Source of the DNA: Anaerolineales bacterium UBA2029
Lineage (GTDB): Bacteria > Chloroflexota > Anaerolineae > Aggregatilineales > Aggregatilineaceae
Assembly (NCBI GenBank): GCA_002332795.1
Contig: DDBP01000251.1
Location: 7,572 to 21,422, forward strand
Direction of reading: 5' to 3'
Length of the DNA stretch: 13,851 bases
Part shown: in pieces, positions 1 to 7,374 of the stretch
Position numbering within the stretch: position 1 is the first letter of the stretch
How the letters are laid out: each line of letters opens with the position of its first letter
Position numbers and translations under genes: made by a program
Notes under the pieces: model-generated
The model's input: only the letters and a program-made list of their open reading frames with translations
What the model was told of the DNA's origin: nothing
Databases searched by the model: none

Positions 1-117
1 GAGGGGGCGAGCCGAGCGAAGCGAGGCTGGGGGTGAGGTCAACCGAAGCGAACCAGCTTTTACGCCTGCTCTAGCTCTGTCCGCCCCTGAACTGTGCATG
101 GAGGCTGGGGAATGAGG
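1..117. repeat. Dispersed REP-like intergenic repeat, copy A (right half)
   Basis: This stretch aligns along its length, with scattered mismatches and small gaps, to positions 8383-8498. Shared blocks include gaGCGAGCC, GCGAGGC, GGGGGTGAGGTCAACC (29-44), CTGTCCGCCCCT and the terminal GGGGaATGAGG. In the other copy the GGGGTGAGGTCAACC block is one arm of a long inverted repeat; here the matching left arm would lie outside the window. It holds no plausible gene. It sits just downstream of the minus-strand nuclease-like gene that ends at 134. It is probably a non-autonomous palindromic repeat; mobility is not shown. Confidence 0.6.
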
Positions 118-133
118 TTTTTCAAACGGTCTT

Positions 134-634
134 TCACCGTTCGCCGTCTCCGGATTTGTGCTTCTGTCTACGCCGCAAATAGTCCAGCGGCTCGCCCGCC
201 TGATCGTGCATGTCCGTCAGCGCAGCCCAGAACTCGTCCAGGGTGAGTGGCTCGAAGCCGCGCCACGTCACGCGGAAAGCCCGCGCCCGCATGAACAGGA
301 ACAGCCGCTCGCCGCGCTCCGCCCGCAGATGGTTGGCCACGTTGGGCAGCAACAGGTCGTCGCGCGCCTCGAAGCGCCCCTTGACCTCGACCCAACACTT
401 GAGATCGGGCAGATGAAAGTCCACCAGGTAACGCCCGCCGCCGATGCGCTCTGGCTCGTACTGCCAGGCAATGCCGCGCCGGTCGAGTTCCTGGGCAAAA
501 GCCACTTCCAGCCGCGAGCGCATGAACGCGCCCCGGTAGATGCTCTCGGTCGCCGAGCCGTGCCGGGGGCCACGCGCCACGCGCGGTTTGCGCGGGACGG
601 AGGGCTTGCGGGACGAGGACTCGTCGGGGGACAT
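134..634 (-). CDS. Small PD-(D/E)XK nuclease-fold protein
   Basis: A 166-residue basic protein with a PD-(D/E)XK layout. A helix contains SRLE with Glu43. Next come Gly-Ile-x-W-x-Y-E-P (E60), a strand with YLVDF (Asp72), and CWVEVKGR with Glu83 and Lys85. This E...D-x10-ExK spacing is the catalytic core shared by restriction-type endonucleases, Vsr-like and TnsA-like proteins. Residues 1-30 are rich in Arg, Lys and Pro and look disordered and DNA-binding. The ATG at 634 has GGAG five bases upstream. No methyltransferase, transposase or helicase gene is adjacent, so a restriction or transposition role is not supported. It is a stand-alone nuclease-like protein of unknown substrate. The fold assignment is fairly secure; catalytic activity is inferred from the retained residues. 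Confidence 0.75.
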   Translation of the reverse strand: MSPDESSSRKPSVPRKPRVARGPRHGSATESIYRGAFMRSRLEVAFAQELDRRGIAWQYEPERIGGGRYLVDFHLPDLKCWVEVKGRFEARDDLLLPNVANHLRAERGERLFLFMRARAFRVTWRGFEPLTLDEFWAALTDMHDQAGEPLDYLRRRQKHKSGDGER

Positions 635-650
635 GGGCGCTCCAGGTGTA

Positions 651-706
651 TAGTGGATAGTTTTCAGTGATCAGTTTTCAGTGATCAGTTTTCAGTGGAC
701 AGTTTT
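651..706 (+). repeat. CAGTNNN heptad array 1a
   Basis: Eight units of exactly 7 bases in unbroken phase: TAGTGGA, TAGTTTT, CAGTGAT, CAGTTTT, CAGTGAT, CAGTTTT, CAGTGGA, CAGTTTT. (C/T)AGT is constant and the last three bases vary. It lies just upstream of the start of the nuclease-like gene and is in inverted orientation relative to array 1b at 743-777, with 36 bases between them. The two could fold on each other in RNA or single-stranded DNA. Confidence 0.85.
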
Positions 707-742
707 CGGGGTGGTTGTCACCTGACTGCCTCCCGATCGCCG

Positions 743-777
743 ACTACTGATCACTGATCACTGTCAACTGATCACTG
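743..777 (-). repeat. CAGTNNN heptad array 1b, abutting the trmH-family stop
   Basis: Read on the minus strand, five units follow the TGA of the methyltransferase gene directly: CAGTGAT, CAGTTGA, CAGTGAT, CAGTGAT, CAGTAGT. The last codons of the gene, AAGTTGA, themselves resemble a unit and contain the stop codon. The orientation is CAGTNNN in the direction of the gene, as in the arrays after glpK and the first acyl-CoA dehydrogenase. Confidence 0.85.
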
Positions 778-1512
778 TCAACTTCTCCGCTGCCGCATGA
801 TCTCAAAAGCGATCACCGCCGTCGCCGCCGCGGTGCCCAGCGACTGATCGAAGGCGCTGCCATAGGGAATCGCCAGGCGCAGATCGGCACCCTGGCGGAA
901 AGAGCGCGTGATACCGCGCTTCTCCCCACCGATGACCAGGAACAGCGGGCCGGTCAGGTCAACGTCGTAGAGCGGGACGGCGTCTTCTTCATCCGCGACG
1001 GCCACGCGCAGCCCGCGCGCCCGGAAGTGCTCTGCCGCCGCCGCTACCGTCTCGGCGATGGCGATGGGCAGCCATTCGGACGCGCCCGCCGAGGCCCGCG
1101 CCACCACCCCTGCCGCGGTCATCCAGTTGCGCGGGCGCAGCACCAGGCCATCGCAACCCGCCGCATAGAGCGCGCGCACCGCCTGCCCGAAGTTGAACGG
1201 GTCTTCCACGCCGTCAATCATGGCGACGAACGGCGCGGGGCGGCCTGCGCCCAGGTCGTCCAGCGTCGTCAGTCGGCGCGGCCCGACCAGCGCGATCACG
1301 CCGCCGTGCGTGCTGCCGTTGACGTGCGCCTCGATCTCGCTCGCCGGCACGCGCTGCACCGGGATTCCGGTGGCAGCCGCGGTCCGCTCCAGCCAGGCAA
1401 TGCCCGCGTCGCGCTTGTCCTGGCGGATCAGGATGGCGTGAATGGGGCGGCTGCCCGCCTTCAGCGCCGCGCGCACCGAGACGAACCCTTCCAGGACGGC
1501 CTGCTCGTTCAT
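778..1512 (-). CDS. TrmH/SpoU-family rRNA 2'-O-methyltransferase, RlmB-like
   Basis: A 244-residue SPOUT-class methyltransferase that would use S-adenosylmethionine to 2'-O-methylate RNA, most likely 23S rRNA. The N-terminal part (about 1-75) resembles the substrate-binding domain of RlmB-type enzymes, with LEGFVSVRAAL and the linker STHGGVIA. The catalytic part shows motif 1 EDPFNFGQAVR (N107, R113), motif 2 LFLVIGGEKRGI (190-201) and motif 3 IPYGSAFDQSLGTAAAT (215-231). Motif 3 normally reads SLN; here it is SLG, so the conserved Asn is missing. The start lies 10 bases after the stop of the upstream CxxC gene, so the two are probably co-transcribed. The length fits the family. RlmB is the nearest name, but the target nucleotide cannot be read from the sequence. 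Confidence 0.85.
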   Translation of the reverse strand: MNEQAVLEGFVSVRAALKAGSRPIHAILIRQDKRDAGIAWLERTAAATGIPVQRVPASEIEAHVNGSTHGGVIALVGPRRLTTLDDLGAGRPAPFVAMIDGVEDPFNFGQAVRALYAAGCDGLVLRPRNWMTAAGVVARASAGASEWLPIAIAETVAAAAEHFRARGLRVAVADEEDAVPLYDVDLTGPLFLVIGGEKRGITRSFRQGADLRLAIPYGSAFDQSLGTAAATAVIAFEIMRQRRS

Positions 1513-1522
1513 GGCATGTCTG

Positions 1523-2218
1523 TCATTCCCGTTCGGCGACCCAGGGCGCGCCCAGCACGGGCACCAGGGCGCGGTACGCCTGTCGCAGCCAGGCTTCGGC
1601 GCGTTCCGCGAAACCCTCCTGCGCGATCAACTGCTGCAACGCGAACAGGACGGGCCGGGCGCAGGCGATGTCCAGGTTGAAGCACGCCTGTCCCGCCAGC
1701 GCTGCTGCCGGCGTGTCGAAAGTCTCCGCGGTGCGCTCATTGATCCACGCTCCCGTCGGTTGCAGCGGGCCGGTGACGATCTGCACGCGCCAGCCTCGCC
1801 GCACTGCTTCGCGCACGATGGCGGGCGCTTCGTCCTGCCAGGTGTGAGCGACGAAGCCACAACCGGTAGTCTGCTCTTGCACCAGCGCTATCAGGTCGGC
1901 GTCGTCCAGGGCGCGCAGGTTGCGGCGACCGCGGTCGTCGTCCAGATGAAGCTGCACCCCCAGCCCGGCCTGCGCCGATGCCTGTTCCACCAGATCAAAG
2001 GCGCGCGCCCGATCTATGTGCGCGATCGCTTCGAGCGCGCGCAGGAACGCCAGCGATCCACCCGGAAACTGCGGGCCGCGCTCCAGACGTGCCACCGCAC
2101 CGCGCTTCTCTACCTGCCAGTGTCCGTCCCGCCTGGTCACGTAGACCTCGGCGGGGCGGCAATCCACGCAGCGTGGATAGCGACTGTTCTGAGTGTGCCA
2201 GTAGGGACTATGATGCAT
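1523..2218 (-). CDS. Unrecognised protein with an N-terminal CxxC
   Basis: A 231-residue ORF with good coding character for this GC-rich genome. I do not recognise the family. Visible features are a CxxC pair (C17, C20) near the N-terminus in RYPRCVDCRPAEVY, followed by short alternating beta-type segments. The middle is acidic (LHLDDDRGRR) and the C-terminal half looks helical. No signal peptide or membrane segment is evident. The ATG at 2218 has a GGAG 12 bases upstream, which is rather distant, so a later start is possible. It is immediately upstream of the TrmH-family gene (10-base gap), which suggests a shared transcript and perhaps an RNA- or translation-related role; that is inference only. 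Two Cys alone are too few for a complete zinc site unless it dimerises or uses other ligands. Confidence 0.65.
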   Translation of the reverse strand: MHHSPYWHTQNSRYPRCVDCRPAEVYVTRRDGHWQVEKRGAVARLERGPQFPGGSLAFLRALEAIAHIDRARAFDLVEQASAQAGLGVQLHLDDDRGRRNLRALDDADLIALVQEQTTGCGFVAHTWQDEAPAIVREAVRRGWRVQIVTGPLQPTGAWINERTAETFDTPAAALAGQACFNLDIACARPVLFALQQLIAQEGFAERAEAWLRQAYRALVPVLGAPWVAERE

Positions 2219-2363
2219 GACGCTGCACTACTCCGCTCTCACGCCTCTAAATCGTCTGTCCGTCCGGTCAACAGCCCATCATCTCTTACTGTTGCCGGAC
2301 GATCCCCCGACTACCGACAAACTGAAAACCGCAAATTGCCAACTGCCAACCGAAAACCGCCAC

Positions 2364-2457
2364 CTGAAAACTGAAAACTATGAACTGAAAACTGTAAACT
2401 GAAAACTGAAAACTGTAAACTGTAAACTGTAAACTGAAAACTGAAAACTGTGAACTG
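2364..2457 (-). repeat. CAGTNNN heptad array 2, abutting the glpK stop
   Basis: On the minus strand, starting one base after the glpK TGA, thirteen consecutive 7-base units run without a phase break. They begin CAGTTCA, CAGTTTT, CAGTTTT, then three CAGTTTA, two CAGTTTT and so on, ending with a partial CAG. One unit begins TAGT. The region 2311-2363 continues with degenerate, out-of-phase relatives (for example AACTGAAAACCG and CCAACTGCC). The array fills most of the gap between glpK and the CxxC gene and would be transcribed at the end of the glpK message. Confidence 0.85.
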
Positions 2458-2458
2458 C

Positions 2459-3958
2459 TCACTCCTCATTCGCCCAGCCGCGTGCCCGCTCGACGGCGCG
2501 TCGCCAGCCTGCCAGCAACGTCGCCCGTTCGTCTTCTGACATGCGCGGCTCGAAGGTACGTTCGACGGACCACGCAGCTTCGAGCGCTTCCACGCCCGGC
2601 CAGAACCCTACCGCCAGCCCGGCCAGGTAAGCCGCGCCAACCGCCGTCGTCTCGGTGACGGCGGGGCGTTGCACGGGCACGCCCAGCACGTCCGCCTGAA
2701 TCTGCATCAGCAGGTTGTTGGCCGCTGCGCCGCCGTCCACACGCAGGGCGCTCAGCGCGATGCCCGAATCGGCGTGCATGGCGTCCAACACATCGCGCGA
2801 TTGCAGGGCGATGGCGTTGAGCGCCGCCCGCGCGATGTGCGCTCGCGTCGTGCCGCGCGTGATGCCCACCAGCGTACCCCGCGCGTACGGGTCCCAGTAG
2901 GGCGCGCCCAGCCCCACGAAGGCGGGGACGAAATAGACACCGTCGGTGCTGGCAACGCTGGCGGCCAGCGCCTCGATCTCCGGCGCGCTCTTGATGATCT
3001 GCAGGCCGTCGCGCAGCCACTGCACCGCTGCCCCTGCGATGAAGACGCTCCCTTCCAGCGCATAGACGACCGGCTGACCGCTCAGTTGCCAGGCAATCGT
3101 CGTCAGCAGGCCGGACTTCGATGGCACGCCTGCCGTGCCCGTGTTGAGCAGGACAAAACTGCCCGTCCCGTAGGTATTCTTGGCCATGCCCGGCTTCAGA
3201 CACGCCTGCCCGAACATCGCCGCCTGCTGATCGCCGGCCATGCCCGCCAGCGGAATGGCCGCGCCAAACAGTTCGGGCACGGTCTGGCCGTAGACCTGGC
3301 TGGATGGGCGCACCTCTGGCAACAGACTGCGTGGAATCTTCAGATAGGCCAGGATGCCGTCGTCCCAATCGCCGGTGTAGATGTTGTAGAGCAGGGTGCG
3401 GCTGGCATTGGTCACGTCGGTGATGTGCAGCGCCCCGCCGCTCAGATTCCACAGCAACCAGGTGTCTACCGTGCCAAAGGCCAGCTCGCCCGCCTCCGCT
3501 CGCGCGCGGACGCCTGGCACGTTGTCCAGCAGCCAGGCGACCTTGGTGCCGGAGAAATAGGCGTCGGTCACCAGTCCGGTTTTGGCGCGGATGGTTGCGT
3601 CGAAGCCGTCCGCCTTGATCGCGTCGCAGAGGGGGGCTGTGCGGCGGCATTGCCAGACAATGGCGTTGTAGACCGGCTCGCCGGTGCGACGATCCCAGAC
3701 GATCGTCGTCTCGCGCTGATTGGTGATGCCGATGGCGGCTACGTCAGACGGCGAGACGCCCGCCTGCGTCAGCACGGCATGGGCCGTGTCGCGCTGCGAG
3801 CGCCAGATGTCCCGCGGATCGTGCTCTACCCATCCGGGTCTGGGGAAATGTTGGGGGAATTCCTGCTGAGCAACGGCAACCGGCTTGCCTGCCAGGTCAA
3901 AGAGGATTGCGCGTGAACTGGTCGTGCCCTGGTCGAGCGCCAAAATGTATTGGGCCAT
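2459..3958 (-). CDS. glpK: Glycerol kinase
   Basis: ATP-dependent glycerol kinase of the FGGY carbohydrate kinase family, converting glycerol to sn-glycerol 3-phosphate in the cytoplasm. From the chosen start it has 499 residues, close to the usual length of about 500. Visible landmarks are the phosphate-binding LALDQGTTSSR (7-16), the glycerol-contacting NQRETT (80-85), AYFSGTK (133-139) and the catalytic base Asp243 in AGMAGDQQAA. The ATP-site strand is NTYGTGSFVLLNTG (261-274), and the C-terminal FGGY signature region VDGGAAANNLLMQ is intact. The frame is open to 4066, but the ATG at 3958 begins the conserved MAQYILALDQGTTS. It has an AGGAAAGGA upstream and lies downstream of a good extended -10 box (4010-4018), so the longer start is rejected. 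It diverges from the TetR gene. No glpF or glpD is in the window. Confidence 0.97.
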   Translation of the reverse strand: MAQYILALDQGTTSSRAILFDLAGKPVAVAQQEFPQHFPRPGWVEHDPRDIWRSQRDTAHAVLTQAGVSPSDVAAIGITNQRETTIVWDRRTGEPVYNAIVWQCRRTAPLCDAIKADGFDATIRAKTGLVTDAYFSGTKVAWLLDNVPGVRARAEAGELAFGTVDTWLLWNLSGGALHITDVTNASRTLLYNIYTGDWDDGILAYLKIPRSLLPEVRPSSQVYGQTVPELFGAAIPLAGMAGDQQAAMFGQACLKPGMAKNTYGTGSFVLLNTGTAGVPSKSGLLTTIAWQLSGQPVVYALEGSVFIAGAAVQWLRDGLQIIKSAPEIEALAASVASTDGVYFVPAFVGLGAPYWDPYARGTLVGITRGTTRAHIARAALNAIALQSRDVLDAMHADSGIALSALRVDGGAAANNLLMQIQADVLGVPVQRPAVTETTAVGAAYLAGLAVGFWPGVEALEAAWSVERTFEPRMSEDERATLLAGWRRAVERARGWANEE

Positions 3959-4009
3959 ACCTGTCAGTAATCCTTTCCTGAGCAAATAGTCTCCGGTCAG
4001 GTTGCGCTT

Positions 4010-4018
4010 ATTATAGCA
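4010..4018 (-). promoter_or_regulatory. Extended -10 promoter of glpK
   Basis: The minus strand reads TGCTATAAT, a perfect -10 hexamer with the TGN extension. No good -35 hexamer is seen at 17 bases (GGAGCA there), which fits an extended -10 promoter. Transcription would begin near 4003, giving a leader of about 45 bases before the ATG at 3958. This supports the short glpK start. Confidence 0.6.
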
Positions 4019-4049
4019 ATGCTCCCGCGATTTGCTCCCTACGACCCGC

Positions 4050-4079
4050 TTGTCTAACACGAACATTTCGCTCTATAAT
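4050..4079 (+). promoter_or_regulatory. Promoter of the TetR-family gene
   Basis: TTGTCT (4050-4055) and a perfect TATAAT (4074-4079) are separated by 18 bases, a sigma-70 type arrangement. The start point would be near 4086, about 36 bases before the ATG at 4122. The -10 box overlaps the left arm of the dyad at 4076-4097, so a bound repressor would block it. The glpK promoter lies 30-40 bases away on the other strand. Confidence 0.65.
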
Positions 4080-4097
4080 CAAATAAAGATTTGATTA
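4076..4097. promoter_or_regulatory. Candidate TetR operator (22-base perfect dyad)
   Basis: Arms TAATCAAAT (4076-4084) and ATTTGATTA (4089-4097) are exact reverse complements, separated by AAAG. This AT-rich perfect 9+4+9 dyad stands out in a GC-rich genome. It overlaps the -10 box and start point of the TetR gene, the classical position for an autoregulated TetR operator. I saw no second copy in front of either acyl-CoA dehydrogenase, so those genes may be controlled only by read-through from this promoter. Confidence 0.7.
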
Positions 4098-4121
4098 CGA
4101 TCTAGCCGGAAGATACCATCT

Positions 4122-4745
4122 ATGGCTCGCAAACCCGCCGCGCAGACTGTCCATCCTGCGGCTATCATCGAAGCAGCAGCCACGGTGTTTCGCCGCAAGG
4201 GGTATCACGGCGCGACCATGGCCGAGATTGCTGCGGCGGTCAATCTGACGGCGGGCAGCCTCTATCACCATTTCCCCAGCAAACAGGACCTGCTCGTCGC
4301 TGTGCTGGCGACCGGTTTGGAGCGCATCACGCGCGAGGTGCGCGCCGCCGTCGAAGCAGAGGATACGTCCGCGGCGGAGACGTTGCGCCGCATCGCCGCC
4401 ATTCACATCCGCAGTCAGATTGACAACGCCAACATCGCCGCCGCCGTGATCTTTGAGGGGCGCGCGCTGCTCGACGTACCAGACGTGCGCGAGCAGTTCG
4501 TGGCGCAGCGCGACGCTCTGGAAGCCCTCTATCGGCAGGTGATCGAACGGGGCATCGCGGCGGGGGAGTTCCGACCGGTGGACGTGGGTGTCTTCGTCAA
4601 GGCGCTGTTCGGGGCGCTCAACTGGGTGAGCGTGTGGTACCGCCCCGACGGGCGACTTTCCGGCGAGGAGATCGCCCGCGAGATCGCCGATACGTTCCTG
4701 GCTGCGCTGCGCTGCCCGCTTGAGCAGACATCTCTGGGAGAGTGA
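4122..4745 (+). CDS. TetR/AcrR-family transcriptional regulator
   Basis: A 207-residue one-component regulator. The N-terminal DNA-binding domain (about 12-58) has the typical string IIEAAATVFRRKGYHGATM, then the helix-turn-helix AEIAAAVNLTAGSLYHHFPSK. The C-terminal ligand-binding domain is all helical and ends with GALNWVSVWYRPDGRLSGEE, a pattern I associate with TetR regulators of fatty-acid or acyl-CoA metabolism. The start is the ATG at 4122 with GGAAGA upstream. The acyl-CoA dehydrogenase pair lies downstream on the same strand after an 81-base gap with no obvious promoter of its own. The likely role is repression of this operon with an acyl-CoA as inducer; the ligand is inference. The dyad at 4076-4097 suggests it also controls itself. 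Confidence 0.93.
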   Translation: MARKPAAQTVHPAAIIEAAATVFRRKGYHGATMAEIAAAVNLTAGSLYHHFPSKQDLLVAVLATGLERITREVRAAVEAEDTSAAETLRRIAAIHIRSQIDNANIAAAVIFEGRALLDVPDVREQFVAQRDALEALYRQVIERGIAAGEFRPVDVGVFVKALFGALNWVSVWYRPDGRLSGEEIAREIADTFLAALRCPLEQTSLGE

Positions 4746-4826
4746 GCATGAGCTGATCCTGTCTGCGCGAACGCTCCTGATGACCCCTCAGAAATCGTCC
4801 GCTTTGTTTGTGGGAGGCCGACCCCT

Positions 4827-5927
4827 ATGATCAGTTTCACCCCCACCGACGAACAGCAGATGCTCATCGAGACCGTGCGCCGCTATGCCACCCAAAACGT
4901 GCGACCCGCCGCGCACGACGCCGACGAAGGCGGCGCGTTTCCGGCGGAGGTATTGCAGACCGGCTGGGAATTGGGCATCCTGCCCGGCAACATCCCGGAG
5001 GCGCTGGGTGGCTTCGGCGAGACGCACAGCGCCTTGACCGGCGCGCTGGCCTATGAGGAACTGGGCTATGGCGACCTGTCGCTGGCGCTACACCTGATGA
5101 CTCCGGCGCTGGTGGCGATTCCCCTGGTGCTGGACGGCACGGACGCGCAGCGCGAAGAACTGTTGCCGCTGTTCCTGGGCGAGACGCCTCCGCCGGTCAC
5201 CGCCGCGCTGATCGAACCGCGCATTCACTTTGCCCCCGACGATCTGAAGACCACGGCCACGCGCGAAGATGGCGACTATCTGCTCAATGGGCAAAAAGTG
5301 TATGTGCCGCTGGCACAGGGAGCGCAGTGGATTCTGGTCTATGCCTGGAATCCGGACGCCGGACAGGTGGACGGCTTTCTGGTGCGCGGCGATGCGCCAG
5401 GGCTGACCGTCGGGCCGCGCGAGAAGTCGATGGGTGTGCGCGCCCTGCCCACGTATCCCCTGGCGCTCGACAACGTGCGGGTAGACGCCGCCTACCGCCT
5501 GGGCGGTGAGCGGGGCATTGACTTCGCGCGCATTCAGGCGCACAGCCGGGTTGCCCTGGCAGCGCTGGGCGTCGGCGTGATGCGCGGTGCGCTGGAATAC
5601 GCCATTGACTACGCCAAGCAGCGCGTGCAGTTCGGTCAGCCGATCGCCACCAAACAGGCCATTGCCTTCATGCTGGCGGATTGCGCCATCGAAATTGACG
5701 CGGCGCGGCTGATGGTGTGGGAAGCAGCGTGGAAGCTCGATCAGGGGCAGGATGCCACGAAGGAGTCCTATCTCGCCAGGCAGTATGTCGATCAGGCCGC
5801 GGTGATGGTCACTGACAGCGCCGTACAGACGCTGGGCGGCTACGGCTATATCCGCGAATACCCCGTGGAACGCTGGCTGCGCAATGCGCGCGGCCTGGCG
5901 ACCTTCTACGGCATGGCGATCGTGTGA
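4827..5927 (+). CDS. Acyl-CoA dehydrogenase-like subunit lacking the catalytic Glu
   Basis: A 366-residue protein with the acyl-CoA dehydrogenase fold: an N-terminal helical domain (about 1-120), a middle beta domain (120-225) and a C-terminal helical domain (235-366). RVQFG (266-270), the flavin-contacting RxxFG motif, is present, as is LGGYGY (336-341) followed by RWLRNAR. Three key points deviate. The flavin signature normally like TEPGAGSD reads IEPRIHFAPDD (129-139). Where RDARxxxIYEGT should supply the catalytic Glu, the sequence is RNARGLATFYGM, putting Tyr361 at the Glu position, and the protein ends five residues later. The alternative Glu position of isovaleryl/long-chain enzymes appears to be Ser240. 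The ATG has GGGAGG nine bases upstream. It is followed by a second dehydrogenase that keeps the missing parts, so it is best read as the non-catalytic partner of a heteromer. Confidence 0.9.
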   Translation: MISFTPTDEQQMLIETVRRYATQNVRPAAHDADEGGAFPAEVLQTGWELGILPGNIPEALGGFGETHSALTGALAYEELGYGDLSLALHLMTPALVAIPLVLDGTDAQREELLPLFLGETPPPVTAALIEPRIHFAPDDLKTTATREDGDYLLNGQKVYVPLAQGAQWILVYAWNPDAGQVDGFLVRGDAPGLTVGPREKSMGVRALPTYPLALDNVRVDAAYRLGGERGIDFARIQAHSRVALAALGVGVMRGALEYAIDYAKQRVQFGQPIATKQAIAFMLADCAIEIDAARLMVWEAAWKLDQGQDATKESYLARQYVDQAAVMVTDSAVQTLGGYGYIREYPVERWLRNARGLATFYGMAIV

Positions 5928-5965
5928 GAGTGAGCAGTAGACAGTGATCAGTGATCAGTTTTCAG
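5928..5965 (+). repeat. CAGTNNN heptad array 3a, abutting the stop of the first dehydrogenase
   Basis: Directly after the TGA at 5925-5927 come GAGTGAG, CAGTAGA, CAGTGAT, CAGTGAT, CAGTTTT and a partial CAG, in exact 7-base phase. The array reads CAGTNNN in the direction of the upstream gene. An A-run and a palindrome follow, then the inverted array 3b. Confidence 0.85.
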
Positions 5966-5988
5966 AAAAAAGAGCGGCCATGGCCGCT
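5964..5988 (-). terminator. Palindrome with a T-run on the minus strand
   Basis: AGCGGCCATGGCCGCT (5973-5988) is a perfect 16-base palindrome. On the minus strand it is followed within three bases by a run of six T, the form of an intrinsic terminator. On the plus strand, the direction of both dehydrogenase genes, it has no T-run. No minus-strand gene reads into it closely, so its role is unclear. In the plus-strand message it would form a hairpin between the two subunit genes. Confidence 0.45.
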
Positions 5989-6021
5989 ATCTGGCTTACG
6001 TGTGAGCGAGGCTAACATCTG

Positions 6022-6077
6022 CTCACTGACAACTGACAACTGACAACTGATAACTGAAAACCGACCACTGAAAACTA
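6022..6077 (-). repeat. CAGTNNN heptad array 3b (inverted relative to 3a)
   Basis: Eight 7-base units in the reverse orientation (plus-strand form NNNACTG): CTCACTG, three ACAACTG, ATAACTG, AAAACCG, ACCACTG, AAAACTA. The array ends four bases before the Shine-Dalgarno GGAGGG of the second dehydrogenase. Together with 3a it could fold the whole intercistronic region back on itself. Confidence 0.8.
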
Positions 6078-6091
6078 CCCCGGAGGGAACC

Positions 6092-7357
<1,266 letters not shown>

Positions 7358-7374
7358 CCCGCGACCAGCACAGG

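Noticed and set aside
134..634. Restriction-modification or Tn7-like system
   Set aside because: The nuclease fold alone is present. No methyltransferase, TnsB/C-like gene or terminal repeats are nearby, and the left side is cut by the window edge.
1442..2374. Long plus-strand ORF opposite the CxxC and methyltransferase genes
   Set aside because: It is the antisense of genes with clear family matches or good spacing. The translation is rich in Arg, Gln and Ala without domain pattern and runs through the repeat array.
2364..2457. CRISPR array
   Set aside because: The repeat unit is only 7 bases with no spacers; it is a tandem heptad array.
3959..4066. N-terminal extension of glycerol kinase to 4066
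   Set aside because: The added 36 residues do not look like the family, and the extended -10 box at 4010-4018 lies inside them. The ATG at 3958 begins the conserved N-terminus and has a ribosome site.
5928..6091. Frameshift splitting one dehydrogenase into two
   Set aside because: Each ORF contains its own complete three-domain fold, start and ribosome site, so these are two full-length genes.
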